A stretch of DNA of 39,026 nucleotides. It comes from F1-60-MAGs027 sp044344715 (GTDB lineage: Bacteria > Actinomycetota > Acidimicrobiia > Acidimicrobiales > Ilumatobacteraceae). The position numbers and the translations under genes were made by a program. Positions 7,029 through 15,230 of the stretch are shown one piece after another. The first letter of the stretch is position 1. Each line of letters starts with the position of its first letter. The DNA is taken from NCBI GenBank assembly GCA_044344715.1, contig JBIJCI010000011.1, positions 1-39,026 of the forward strand, read 5' to 3'. The notes beneath the pieces are model-generated. The model had not been told where the DNA came from. It saw nothing but the letters and a program-made list of their open reading frames with translations, and made no database searches.

Positions 7029-7625
7029 TCAGGAGAGGCTGCTGCTCAGCAGGCGCAGGAACTCGCTGCGCGTGGGCTCGTGCTCGAATGCACCGCAGAA
7101 CGCCGACGTGGTGGTCACCGAGTTCTGCTTCTCGACTCCACGCATCATCATGCAGAGGTGCTTGGCCTCGATGACGACGGCAACGCCGAGCGGGCTCAGC
7201 GCCTCCTGGAACGCATCGCGAATCTGGATGGTGAGTCGCTCCTGCACTTGTAGCCGGCGTGCACAGATATCGACGACGCGGGCAACCTTCGACAGCCCGG
7301 TGATGTAGCCGTTCGGAATGTACGCCACGTGCGCCTTTCCGAAGAAGGGAATCATGTGGTGCTCGCAGAGGCTGTACATCTCGACGTCCTTCACGATCAC
7401 CATCTCCTGCACGCTCTCGGTGAAGATCGCGCCACGAATCACCTCGACCGGGTCGTGACCCTGGCCCTGCGTGAGGAACTGCATGGCCTTTGCCACCCGT
7501 TCGGGCGTCTTGAGCAGACCCTCGCGATCGGCATCCTCCCCGATGAGCATGAGGACGTCCCTGTACGCAGCGGCCAGCCCCTTCGTGGTGGCCTCGTCGT
7601 AGGTTTCGATCTTCTTGTACGCCAT
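7029..7625 (-). CDS. folE: GTP cyclohydrolase I
   Basis: At 198 aa this is a full-length GTP cyclohydrolase I, which converts GTP to 7,8-dihydroneopterin triphosphate, the first step of folate and tetrahydrobiopterin synthesis. Zinc ligands C87 and H90 (motif CEHH) and C158 are present. The active-site block GKAHVAYIPNG and the GLSKVARVVD segment are intact. A strong Shine-Dalgarno AGGAAGGA precedes the ATG. It is the last gene of a minus-strand run SDR - PTPS - folE, 33 bp downstream of the PTPS gene, so here it probably serves pterin cofactor synthesis in addition to, or instead of, folate. Confidence 0.95.
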   Translation of the reverse strand: MAYKKIETYDEATTKGLAAAYRDVLMLIGEDADREGLLKTPERVAKAMQFLTQGQGHDPVEVIRGAIFTESVQEMVIVKDVEMYSLCEHHMIPFFGKAHVAYIPNGYITGLSKVARVVDICARRLQVQERLTIQIRDAFQEALSPLGVAVVIEAKHLCMMMRGVEKQNSVTTTSAFCGAFEHEPTRSEFLRLLSSSLS

Positions 7626-7658
7626 GGGTTTCCTTCCTGGTGACGTGGTGCGGTTGGG

Positions 7659-8105
7659 TCAGGCGGTCGTTACGAGGTCGGCGGGGTACTGCACGATGTT
7701 TCGCGGCGTCTCGCCGAGGATCACGTGCAGGTCGAAGTGCGCGGGCACGTGCGGCCTCAACATGCCGTGTACGACGATGGCGATGTTCTCGGCCGTCGGA
7801 TTCACGTTTGCAAACTCCGGCACGTCGAGATTGAGGTTCTTATGGTCGAGTCGGTCGAGCACGTGGTACTTGACGATCGTGGACAACTCGCCGAGGTCGA
7901 TCACATAGCCGATGTCCGGATCGACCGGACCGCAGACCCGAACGGTCAGTTCGTAGTTGTGGCCGTGGTAGTTGGGGTTGTTGCATTTCCCGTAGATCCG
8001 CGCATTGTCGGTATCGCTCATCGCCGGATTGTGGATCCGGTGGGCGGCGTTGAAGTGCTCGTGCCGGTAGACGGCGACGCGCGGACCATGCTGCGTCGCG
8101 CTCAT
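7659..8105 (-). CDS. 6-pyruvoyl-tetrahydropterin synthase, eukaryotic-like (PTPS-II)
   Basis: The protein is 148 aa. Zinc ligands H22, H47 and H49 and catalytic C41 are present. Cys-to-HGH spacing is CxxxxxHGHN, as in animal PTPS, not the CxxxHGH of QueD or the ExxHGH of PTPS-III. GKCNNPN and LDHKNLNLDVPEFA also closely resemble the vertebrate enzyme, and residue numbers run one behind rat PTPS. The enzyme converts dihydroneopterin triphosphate, the product of the adjacent FolE, to 6-pyruvoyl-tetrahydropterin. Together with the neighbouring SDR this indicates a BH4-type pathway. A TAGCCT hexamer lies 10 bp upstream, overlapping the end of the SDR gene. Confidence 0.88.
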   Translation of the reverse strand: MSATQHGPRVAVYRHEHFNAAHRIHNPAMSDTDNARIYGKCNNPNYHGHNYELTVRVCGPVDPDIGYVIDLGELSTIVKYHVLDRLDHKNLNLDVPEFANVNPTAENIAIVVHGMLRPHVPAHFDLHVILGETPRNIVQYPADLVTTA

Positions 8106-8115
8106 GTCCCGCCCA

Positions 8116-8121
8116 AGGCTA
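8116..8121 (-). promoter_or_regulatory. Candidate -10 element for the PTPS gene
   Basis: TAGCCT on the minus strand ends 10 nt before the ATG at 8105 and includes the stop codon of the upstream SDR gene. The long spacing makes this one of the weaker cases. Confidence 0.35.
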
Positions 8122-8883
8122 CGAGATGATTTCCACGCCGCCGCCGGGGTGTTCGATCACCCAGCGTCGTAGCGATGTGACGGCCGCCGGGGCGGGCATC
8201 GCCAGCACCCAACCCGCACGATGGTCGCGTTCGCCCTCGGCAATCTCGAGAATGATGCGGGCAACCTCATCGGGATGCAGGGCGGAGGCAAGGCCGTCGA
8301 CGGGTGGAATCCCGTCAGGCATGAGTGCGCGGTGCAACGGCGTGTCGACGACACCGGGGGCCACCGTGAAGGCGCGAACGCCGTGCGGTGCGCCCTCGGC
8401 ATTGGCCACGACGGTGAGGAGGTGCAGCGCTGACTTTGACGCGGCGTATGCGAAGAACCCGGGGAACGGATCGAGCTGGGCGAGCGACGATACGTTGATG
8501 ATTCTCCCGCCCCCCTGGTGGCACATCGCGGACCAGAGAGTGTGGATCGCGACTGCCGGCGCCACCGCATTCACCTCGAGTATCGACCGGAACTCCTCCG
8601 GCGTGGTTTCCTCGATCGACAACGCCTTGGCCGTGCCGGCGTTGTTGACCAGGACGTCGACACGACCATGCTCCGTGATCGTGCGCTCCAATAGTTCGCG
8701 GAACGCGGTGGTGTCCGTGACGTCGCACGACCGGGCGATGAACGCGCCGTCCCGTGCTGGCGTCGGCGATTCCAAGTGCTCGGCGTGCCGCGCGACACCG
8801 ATGACGGTATGGCCGGCGCGAACGAACGTCCTCGCAACCGCCTCGCCGATACCGGACGAGGCGCCCGTAACGACTGCAATCAC
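8119..8883 (-). CDS. Short-chain dehydrogenase/reductase, possible sepiapterin-type reductase
   Basis: The 254-aa classical SDR has TGASSGIG at 6-13, NNAG at 80-83, S132/S133, Y146 and K150. R32 after strand 2 and the R18 region favour NADP(H). The gene begins a minus-strand cluster with PTPS and GTP cyclohydrolase I 14 bp and about 0.5 kb downstream. In BH4 synthesis, 6-pyruvoyl-tetrahydropterin is reduced by sepiapterin reductase, itself an SDR. Assigning this protein to that step is inference from context, because the SDR sequence is not diagnostic. The GTG start is supported by TAGTGT 6 bp upstream. Confidence 0.85.
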   Translation of the reverse strand: MIAVVTGASSGIGEAVARTFVRAGHTVIGVARHAEHLESPTPARDGAFIARSCDVTDTTAFRELLERTITEHGRVDVLVNNAGTAKALSIEETTPEEFRSILEVNAVAPAVAIHTLWSAMCHQGGGRIINVSSLAQLDPFPGFFAYAASKSALHLLTVVANAEGAPHGVRAFTVAPGVVDTPLHRALMPDGIPPVDGLASALHPDEVARIILEIAEGERDHRAGWVLAMPAPAAVTSLRRWVIEHPGGGVEIIS

Positions 8884-8889
8884 GGAATC

Positions 8890-8895
8890 ACACTA
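8890..8895 (-). promoter_or_regulatory. Candidate -10 element for the pterin cluster
   Basis: TAGTGT on the minus strand lies 6 nt before the GTG at 8883, suggesting leaderless transcription of the SDR-PTPS-folE run. Confidence 0.5.
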
Positions 8896-8962
8896 TTCTT
8901 CGACCAGGCGTTCGCATCAGTGAACGCGATCATCCATACTCAGGTACCGCAAGGAGCAGCCG

Positions 8963-9856
8963 ATGACAGTGAACCCCGAACAACTTGAGCGCATGCGAAG
9001 CGGCAAGGGGTTCATCGCGGCCCTCGACCAGAGCGGTGGCAGCACCCCGAAGGCGCTCAGTTTGTACGGCGTCGCGGAGTCGGAGTACTCGGGCGAGTCG
9101 CAGATGTTCGACCTCATGCATGCGATGCGAACACGGATGATCAAGAGCAAGGCGTTCAACGGCGACCGGGTGCTCGGAGCAATCCTGTTCGAAGGCACCA
9201 TGGACCGTGAGATCGACGGGATCGGCAGTGCGGATTTCCTGTGGACGAAGAAGCGTGTGGTGCCGTTCCTCAAGGTGGACAAGGGGTTGTCCGACGAGCG
9301 CGACGGAGTGCAACTCATGAAGGCGATGCCCGACCTCGATGCCCTCCTCGAGAAGGGGCTGGCGAAGGGAGTCTTCGGCACCAAGATGCGATCGGTGATC
9401 AAGCTGGCGAACCCGGCCGGCATCGAGGCGGTCGTGCGGCAACAGTTCGAGATTGGTCGACGGATCATCGCGCATGGTCTGGTTCCAATCATCGAGCCGG
9501 AGGTCGACATCAAGAGTCCGCAGAAGCGCGAAGCCGAGGAGATGCTGCGGTCGGCGATCCTCGCCGAGCTCGCCAAGCAGCCGCAATCGCAACCGGTGAT
9601 GCTGAAACTCACGCTTCCGACGACGCCGGACTTCTATCGCGGCTTGGTCGGGCATGCGAGCGTGGTCCGTGTCGTGGCGCTGTCGGGCGGTTACCCGCGA
9701 TCCGAGGCGAACCGCATGTTGAGCGAGAACCACGGCATGATCGCCAGTTTCTCGCGTGCGCTCAGCGAGGGTCTCTCGGCAAGGCAGAGCGAGGCCGAGT
9801 TTGATGCAACACTCGATGCCACGATCGCCGGCATCTACGCCGCCTCGATTACCTGA
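8963..9856 (+). CDS. fda: Fructose-bisphosphate aldolase, class I
   Basis: The 297-aa length equals that of bacterial class I aldolases of the staphylococcal Fda type. N-terminal LDQSGGSTPKAL, ILFEGTMDR, a VPFLKVDKGL strand and VMLKLTLP with the presumed Schiff-base lysine are all present. The enzyme cleaves fructose-1,6-bisphosphate to glyceraldehyde-3-phosphate and dihydroxyacetone phosphate without a metal. An AAGGAG Shine-Dalgarno lies 7 nt before the ATG. No TAnnnT hexamer sits at leaderless distance, so this mRNA has a leader, unlike many neighbours. It is divergent from the pterin cluster across 79 bp and is followed 9 bp later by a RibD-C gene. Confidence 0.92.
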   Translation: MTVNPEQLERMRSGKGFIAALDQSGGSTPKALSLYGVAESEYSGESQMFDLMHAMRTRMIKSKAFNGDRVLGAILFEGTMDREIDGIGSADFLWTKKRVVPFLKVDKGLSDERDGVQLMKAMPDLDALLEKGLAKGVFGTKMRSVIKLANPAGIEAVVRQQFEIGRRIIAHGLVPIIEPEVDIKSPQKREAEEMLRSAILAELAKQPQSQPVMLKLTLPTTPDFYRGLVGHASVVRVVALSGGYPRSEANRMLSENHGMIASFSRALSEGLSARQSEAEFDATLDATIAGIYAASIT

Positions 9857-9865
9857 GCCGACGCC

Positions 9866-10480
9866 ATGCGCATGCTTCTGCCCGAGGTGCGCGAGACGTC
9901 GGTTGCTGAGGGTTGCGACGTGTCGCAGCGTCGACGAGTCGGTAACCGACCATGGATCGTCATGTGCATGATCTCGAGTGCCGACGGTGCGCTTGCGGTG
10001 GACGGACGTGCCGAGGGTCTCGGAAATGCCACCGACCGCGAGGCCTTCCTGCACCTCCACCGCAGCACCAGCTCCGTGTTGGTCGGTGCCAACACCGTGC
10101 GCTCTGGCGACGTTCGCACGCCACTCGTCGCACCCCGTCATCTCTACGTGATGTCACGCAGCGGGCATCTCGGACCTCATGGTGATGCACTGCGGGCATC
10201 GCCGAACACCCACGTGGTGTCAGGCGAGGTCACGGATGTCGTACAACGGATAGAGGGTGACACGTGCCTGCTCGAGGGTGGTGCGGTACTCAACGGGCAG
10301 ATGCTCGCGGCCGGTTTGGTGGACGAGGTCTTCCTCACCGTTGCACCGCGGTTCGTATCCGGTGATTCTTCGCGTATCGCCTTCGGTGCTCCGGCCGCGC
10401 GTGACCCGTGGAGCCTGCGTCAACTGTGCGTCGATGACGAAGGCTTCGTCTTCGCGCGGTACGAGCGCCGAGCGCACTGA
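9866..10480 (+). CDS. RibD C-terminal/dihydrofolate-reductase-fold protein
   Basis: The product is 204 aa. The fold is recognisable from WIVMCMISSADGALAVDGR (the substrate/NADPH strand with SxDG), VLVGANTVRSGD, a Gly-rich EGGAVLNGQMLAAGLVDEVFLTVAP segment and a C-terminal FARY strand. Stand-alone RibD-C proteins reduce pyrimidine or pterin intermediates with NADPH. A nearby pterin cluster makes a pterin role conceivable but unproven. Alternative starts exist (ATG at 9866 or 9872), and the first 25 residues are not conserved in the fold. It is probably co-transcribed with the aldolase. Confidence 0.75.
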   Translation: MRMLLPEVRETSVAEGCDVSQRRRVGNRPWIVMCMISSADGALAVDGRAEGLGNATDREAFLHLHRSTSSVLVGANTVRSGDVRTPLVAPRHLYVMSRSGHLGPHGDALRASPNTHVVSGEVTDVVQRIEGDTCLLEGGAVLNGQMLAAGLVDEVFLTVAPRFVSGDSSRIAFGAPAARDPWSLRQLCVDDEGFVFARYERRAH

Positions 10481-10484
10481 CGCC

Positions 10485-10850
10485 GTGACATCGAGGGCAA
10501 CGCTGGACGAATCGGGACTCGAACTCAGGCTTGACCGTCGCAGTGCGCTGCTCGGGCTCACCCGTAGGGAGGTTCGAATCGCCCGCGCCGAGATCGTCTC
10601 GACCGGGGAACTCTCCGCGAAGGAGGCACGACGGCTGTTGCGCTGGAGGGTGGCAGGTGCGGCGATTCCCGGCTGGTGGCTGATGGGCTGGTTCGGTCGT
10701 ACGACCCGCGATGGTCGCTGGGCGTGGGCATGGATCACGCCGAAGCGACGTCTCGTCGCAATCGAGACGACGCGACGCCGTCGGTCGTTGATGATCGTGC
10801 CGCGGGATTGGTTCGTCAGCGGTGTCGCAGTCGAACCGATAGGCACGTGA
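10485..10850 (+). CDS. Small PH-like domain protein, function unknown
   Basis: From the GTG at 10485 the product is 121 aa. Its pattern (two N-terminal strands, a short RIARAEI strand, then IPGWWLMGWFG, WAWAWITPKRRLVAIETTR and LMIVPRDW) resembles small bacterial pleckstrin-homology-like proteins common in actinobacteria. It is very Arg-rich. Only 4 bp separate it from the RibD-C gene, so it is likely the third gene of that operon. Its 3' end overlaps the convergent DDAH gene by 35 bp. The family match is by pattern and tentative. Confidence 0.6.
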   Translation: MTSRATLDESGLELRLDRRSALLGLTRREVRIARAEIVSTGELSAKEARRLLRWRVAGAAIPGWWLMGWFGRTTRDGRWAWAWITPKRRLVAIETTRRRRSLMIVPRDWFVSGVAVEPIGT

Positions 10851-11580
10851 CGCAGCCTTCGAGCTTCTCGTATTCGGAGATGTCGACCCGGATCACCGTG
10901 TAGCCGAGGGTCTCCAGAAGCCCGGCGCTCAATGGTGCGTCCGCGGCCATCAACACCGTGTGATCGTCGATGACCACGACGTGGGCCCCCGACTCCTCCG
11001 GCATCGAGCGGTACCGCGGGAACACCGACGGATCGTCCACTGCAGGGTCCCACCCGACGATCGTTCCGTCCGGCAGCGCAGTGACGGCCGACTTGAGGTG
11101 CAGCACCCGTGATACGGGCACCACTACGACGGTGGCACCGAGCGGCTCCACGATCCCGGCGAACTGATCGATTCCCGCTCGGTTGGTGCGCCCACCGAGC
11201 CCGACGTAGATGGTGTCACCAACCTTCAACACGTCGCCGCCGTCGAGAGTTCCGGGTGCCACGATCCGCGCCACCTCGCAGCCGATTCCGTGGACCGCCT
11301 CCTCGACGGCCCGTGTCTCGGCCCGTCGCACCTCCGCTCCCGGACGCGTGACGATGGCCATGTCGCGGTACATCACCACCGTGTCCTCCACGAACACGCC
11401 GTCGGGCGCCGACTCGAGCGGGGGCACTTCCTGCACCACCCAACCCACGGTGCGGAGTGCCCCGACGTACTCCGACCACTGCCGCCTTGCCAGGTCGATG
11501 TCGATCGCGGTGCGTTCGATGTGTGTGACGAGGCCCTCTGAAAGCCTCGTGCTGGGCCGGCGCACCAGGGCGATGGTCAC
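10816..11580 (-). CDS. Dimethylarginine dimethylaminohydrolase (DDAH)
   Basis: This 254-aa protein matches the Pseudomonas aeruginosa DDAH in length and active site. FVEDT is at 63-67, TRPGAEVRRAE at 78-88, GTLDGGDVL at 110-118, catalytic H161 in HLKSA, and catalytic C246 in VTCLS. DDAH hydrolyses N-omega-methylated arginines to citrulline and methylamines; related amidinotransferase-fold enzymes act on free arginine. The start is GTG at 11580 with TACATT 6 bp upstream. It diverges from a SET-domain methyltransferase gene across 60 bp, so two protein-methylation-related functions share a control region. Confidence 0.9.
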   Translation of the reverse strand: MTIALVRRPSTRLSEGLVTHIERTAIDIDLARRQWSEYVGALRTVGWVVQEVPPLESAPDGVFVEDTVVMYRDMAIVTRPGAEVRRAETRAVEEAVHGIGCEVARIVAPGTLDGGDVLKVGDTIYVGLGGRTNRAGIDQFAGIVEPLGATVVVVPVSRVLHLKSAVTALPDGTIVGWDPAVDDPSVFPRYRSMPEESGAHVVVIDDHTVLMAADAPLSAGLLETLGYTVIRVDISEYEKLEGCVTCLSVRLRHR

Positions 11581-11586
11581 CGTTCA

Positions 11587-11592
11587 AATGTA
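11587..11592 (-). promoter_or_regulatory. Candidate -10 element for the DDAH gene
   Basis: TACATT on the minus strand lies 6 nt before the GTG at 11580. Confidence 0.45.
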
Positions 11593-11626
11593 CGAGGTAC
11601 CGAACCACCGGTGGTGCGGAGTGCCG

Positions 11627-11632
11627 TACAGT
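11627..11632 (+). promoter_or_regulatory. Candidate -10 element for the SET-domain gene
   Basis: TACAGT lies 8 nt before the GTG at 11641 and supports that start over the in-frame codon at 11611. Confidence 0.45.
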
Positions 11633-11640
11633 CCGTACTC

Positions 11641-12250
<610 letters not shown>

Positions 12251-12321
12251 GTAGGCAACGCGTTGCCGCGTCGCCACGAGCAGTGTAGCGATTTCGGGGA
12301 GTCGGTTCGGCGGTCCTCGAG

Positions 12322-12939
12322 CTACGACATGCGATTGTCGATGGACCAGCGAATCAGATCGGCGTTGGAAGTGACGCCCAACTTCTTCATCGCATTCGCC
12401 TTGTGGGCGCTCACGGTCTTGGGGCTCAGCGACAGCAATTTCGCGATCTCGCCGCAGCGACGCCCGGAGGCATACAGCCGCACGACCTCCGACTCGCGCG
12501 GGCTCAGCTCATTGCTGCGGAGGAGCCGGTCGGCCAGCAGGTTGCCGACGGTGGGGGAAACGTAACGCCGTCCTCCCGCCACGATTCGGATCGCCTCCAC
12601 GAGTTCACTGCGTCCGCCACCCTTCGAGATGTACCCGTGTGCTCCGTGTTCGATGGCTCGGATCGCATGGGGATTCTCATCGAGCATGCTGAGCACCAGC
12701 ACGGAGCATCGCGGGTTGAGTTCCTTGATTCGGGGGATTGCGTCGATGCCGGAACCGTCGCGCAGCAGTGCATCGAGAACGACGACATCGACGGGTGCAG
12801 TCTTGGAGGAAACCGCTACGAGGCCCTCGGCGAGCGACGGTGCTGCCGCAACGAACCGCAAATCATCGTGTTGCTCGACGGCGGCCTTCACGCCCTCCCG
12901 GACCGCCCAGTGATCGTCGATAACGAGAACGCCGACCAT
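12322..12939 (-). CDS. NarL/LuxR-family response regulator
   Basis: The product is 205 aa. The receiver domain (about 1-118) carries D8, D9, the phospho-acceptor D56 in VVLDALL, and the conserved lysine in YISKGG. A LuxR-type helix-turn-helix follows at about 140-203: ELSPRESEVVRLYASG, EIAKLLSLSPKTVSAH, MKKLGV. It is a DNA-binding transcription factor activated by phosphorylation. The cognate kinase gene ends 3 bp upstream on the same strand. Target genes cannot be told from the sequence. Confidence 0.92.
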   Translation of the reverse strand: MVGVLVIDDHWAVREGVKAAVEQHDDLRFVAAAPSLAEGLVAVSSKTAPVDVVVLDALLRDGSGIDAIPRIKELNPRCSVLVLSMLDENPHAIRAIEHGAHGYISKGGGRSELVEAIRIVAGGRRYVSPTVGNLLADRLLRSNELSPRESEVVRLYASGRRCGEIAKLLSLSPKTVSAHKANAMKKLGVTSNADLIRWSIDNRMS

Positions 12940-12942
12940 GTC

Positions 12943-13647
12943 TCACGTACCGCCCAGGGGAAGGCCGATGTGGACGCTGGTGCCCCGATCCCGCCCGTTC
13001 GCCGGGGAGGAGAAGCGGATCAATCCGCCGACACGACGGACGCACTCCGTCATCAACCGGGTGCCGTGTCCGACCGCGTGGTTGTCGAGGCCGCGGCCGT
13101 CATCCTCGACGGTCACGAGAAGACGGTCGTCCCCGACCTCGAACGTGACCTTCACCTCGGTGCCCTGCGAGTGACGCTCGGCGTTGTTCAGCGCTCCACG
13201 TACGGCGGTCCACCCGGCGTCGGCACATTGATCGTCGAGTGATTGAAGCAATGCTGTCGGGGCATCGATGCTGGTGTGCGCGACGATTCGGCCCCGCGCG
13301 GTCATTCGCTCGGTGAGTTCCAACGTTGCGGCAAGGAAGTCCCAGACATCGCAACCAGCGCTCAGGAGGTCTCCTACTTGCGTTCGGAGCCGTCCCATCA
13401 CGCGATCAAGATCGACGAGCGAGTTGCAGAGGAGCCCGCCGTCGGCGCCGGACTCGCCGATCAGGTCGACGACGTTGCCCCGGACGAGGGCAAGATCCTG
13501 GCCGATGTCGTCGTGGAGGAAGCGCGCTAACCGTGTCCGCTCGCGCTCACGTATCGAACGCACGACGAGGACGACGTCGTGGGCGCAGGAGGTGGGGGCT
13601 CGGAGGAGTCCCGACCCCGCTAGTCCAACGGCACCCTCTGTAGCCAC
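12943..13647 (-). CDS. Sensor histidine kinase, HisKA_3 type, no sensor domain
   Basis: From the GTG at 13647 the protein is 234 aa. The dimerisation/phospho-acceptor motif is RERTRLARFLHDDIGQDL with H45. The ATPase domain shows the N box ALNNAERHS, G1 EDDGRGL and a final GTSVHIGLPL strand. There is no transmembrane helix, PAS or GAF domain, so it is a minimal cytosolic kinase that must sense through a partner protein or through its short N-terminal tail. A longer open frame continues upstream but overlaps the aldehyde dehydrogenase gene. TATGGT 6 bp before the GTG favours the short form. Confidence 0.8.
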   Translation of the reverse strand: MATEGAVGLAGSGLLRAPTSCAHDVVLVVRSIRERERTRLARFLHDDIGQDLALVRGNVVDLIGESGADGGLLCNSLVDLDRVMGRLRTQVGDLLSAGCDVWDFLAATLELTERMTARGRIVAHTSIDAPTALLQSLDDQCADAGWTAVRGALNNAERHSQGTEVKVTFEVGDDRLLVTVEDDGRGLDNHAVGHGTRLMTECVRRVGGLIRFSSPANGRDRGTSVHIGLPLGGT

Positions 13648-13653
13648 AGATGT

Positions 13654-13659
13654 ACCATA
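13654..13659 (-). promoter_or_regulatory. Candidate -10 element for the two-component pair
   Basis: TATGGT on the minus strand lies 6 nt before the GTG at 13647. It fixes the kinase start and implies a leaderless message. Confidence 0.45.
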
Positions 13660-13726
13660 ACAAGCCCGTGGACTCGGCCACGGTGGCCCGGCAGGGAAGA
13701 CCAGTGGGGTGGGGCGTTCCTGACTC

Positions 13727-15154
13727 CTAGAGCTGCATGCTCTTGATTTCGAGGAACTCCTCGAAGCCGTATTCGCCGTACTCACGGCCGTTTCCGGACT
13801 GCTTGTAGCCGCCGAACGGGGCATTCGGGTTGAACGCGCCCCCGTTGACCTCCACCTGTCCCGTCCGCATACGCCGGGCAACCGCCGTCGCCTTGGCCTT
13901 GTCGGCGAGCCAGACGCCCCCGGCCAGGCCGTAGTCGGAGGAGTTGGCGATCCGAACGGCATCGTCGATGTCGCTGTAGGCGATGATGCTAAGTACCGGT
14001 CCGAAGATCTCCTCGCGCGCGATCGTCATTTCGGGTGTGACACCGGAGAAGACGGTCGGCTTGACGTAGTAGCCCTTCGACACACCGTCCGGCACTCCGA
14101 CGCCGCCGACGAGCAGGTTTGCACCCTCATCGATGCCCTTCTGGATGTAGGCGTTCACGCGGTCGCGCTGTGCAGCGGAGGCGAGCGGTCCGAGGTTGGT
14201 GCCTTCGGCGAAGGGATCGCCGACCTTCATCTTGCTGGCGGCGGCGGCCGCGTGCTGCTCGGCTTCAGCGAGTCGCGACTTCGGTACGAGCATGCGTGTC
14301 AGCGCCGAGCAGGTCTGACCGCTGTTGAGGAACGCCTTGCCGACGCCGGACATCACCGCCTTGGCGAACGTCTCCTGGTCGAGGTCCTCGCCGATGATGT
14401 TGGCCGACTTGCCGCCGAGTTCCAGCGCGACCCGTTTCACGGATTCGGCACCGACCTGCATGACGCGCTTTCCCGCGCGGCCACTGCCGGTGAACGACAC
14501 CATGTCGATGAGCGGGTGTGCGGCGATGGCTTCGCCGACCACCGGACCGACACCGGTGACCATGTTGAAGACACCCGCCGGTAGACCGATCTCATCGATG
14601 ATCTCGGCGAGCATGAACGCGTCGAGCGGTGCGATTTCGCTCGGCTTCAGGATGACGGTGCAGCCCGCCGCCATCGCAAAGGCGACCTTTGCCGCGATCT
14701 GGTGCAGCGGGTAGTTCCACGGCGTGATACAGCCGACGACGCCGATCGGCTCGCGCACGACGAGCGAATTGCCGACCTCCTTTTCGTAAGGAAACTTCTC
14801 GGCGATTGCCGCCGCCTGCTTGAACGAGTTGATCGGCAGTCCCACCTGCACGAGCTGGCTCAGCATCTTCGACATTCCGGTCTCGCGGGAGATGGCGGTG
14901 GCAATCTCGTCCATTCGTCCGGCTAGACCGTCGCCGATTCGCGACACGTACTTCGCTCGTTCCTGGACGTCGAGCCCGGCCCACGATTCGAATGCGGCGC
15001 GGGCTGCCTTCGCTGCGGCATCGACGTCCGCTGCCGAGCCGGCAGGAATCGTTGCCATCACCGATTCGTCGGTGGAGTCGAATACCTGAATCGTGTCCTG
15101 CCCCGACGGGATCGTCCACTTGCCGTTCACGTAGATCTTGGAGTAGTTGGTCAT
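13727..15154 (-). CDS. Aldehyde dehydrogenase family protein
   Basis: The 475-aa length is standard for NAD(P)-dependent aldehyde dehydrogenases. The oxyanion-hole asparagine in TPWNYPLHQ, VSFTGSGRAGK, VALELGGKSANII with the catalytic glutamate, and NSGQTCSALTRML with the catalytic cysteine are all present. EIFGPVLSI and a C-terminal FGGYKQSGNGRE segment complete the fold. The substrate is unknown. The start is ATG 15154 with a GAGG Shine-Dalgarno 3 nt upstream; a much longer open frame reaching further upstream overlaps the divergent ABC lipoprotein gene and is not plausible. Confidence 0.92.
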   Translation of the reverse strand: MTNYSKIYVNGKWTIPSGQDTIQVFDSTDESVMATIPAGSAADVDAAAKAARAAFESWAGLDVQERAKYVSRIGDGLAGRMDEIATAISRETGMSKMLSQLVQVGLPINSFKQAAAIAEKFPYEKEVGNSLVVREPIGVVGCITPWNYPLHQIAAKVAFAMAAGCTVILKPSEIAPLDAFMLAEIIDEIGLPAGVFNMVTGVGPVVGEAIAAHPLIDMVSFTGSGRAGKRVMQVGAESVKRVALELGGKSANIIGEDLDQETFAKAVMSGVGKAFLNSGQTCSALTRMLVPKSRLAEAEQHAAAAASKMKVGDPFAEGTNLGPLASAAQRDRVNAYIQKGIDEGANLLVGGVGVPDGVSKGYYVKPTVFSGVTPEMTIAREEIFGPVLSIIAYSDIDDAVRIANSSDYGLAGGVWLADKAKATAVARRMRTGQVEVNGGAFNPNAPFGGYKQSGNGREYGEYGFEEFLEIKSMQL

Positions 15155-15230
15155 GCCCTCATACTGCCAGCACCGGCGACCGTTACCCTTGGTCGGAGTT
15201 GGCGTATCCCCGTTCCGAAAGGCGCGAACA

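Noticed and set aside
7040..7056. CTGCTG...CAGCAG hairpin at the folE end as a bidirectional terminator
   Set aside because: The loop would be only 2 nt, there is no U tract, and the sequence is inside the folE coding region.
7659..8105. QueD (queuosine/7-deazaguanine synthesis) as the identity of the PTPS-like gene
   Set aside because: The cysteine-to-HGH spacing is that of PTPS-II, and no queC, queE or queF lies nearby, while folE and an SDR do.
8930..10141. A 403-codon minus-strand open frame opposite the aldolase
   Set aside because: The forward strand encodes an unmistakable class I aldolase, and the reverse frame has a His/Arg-rich composition without domains.
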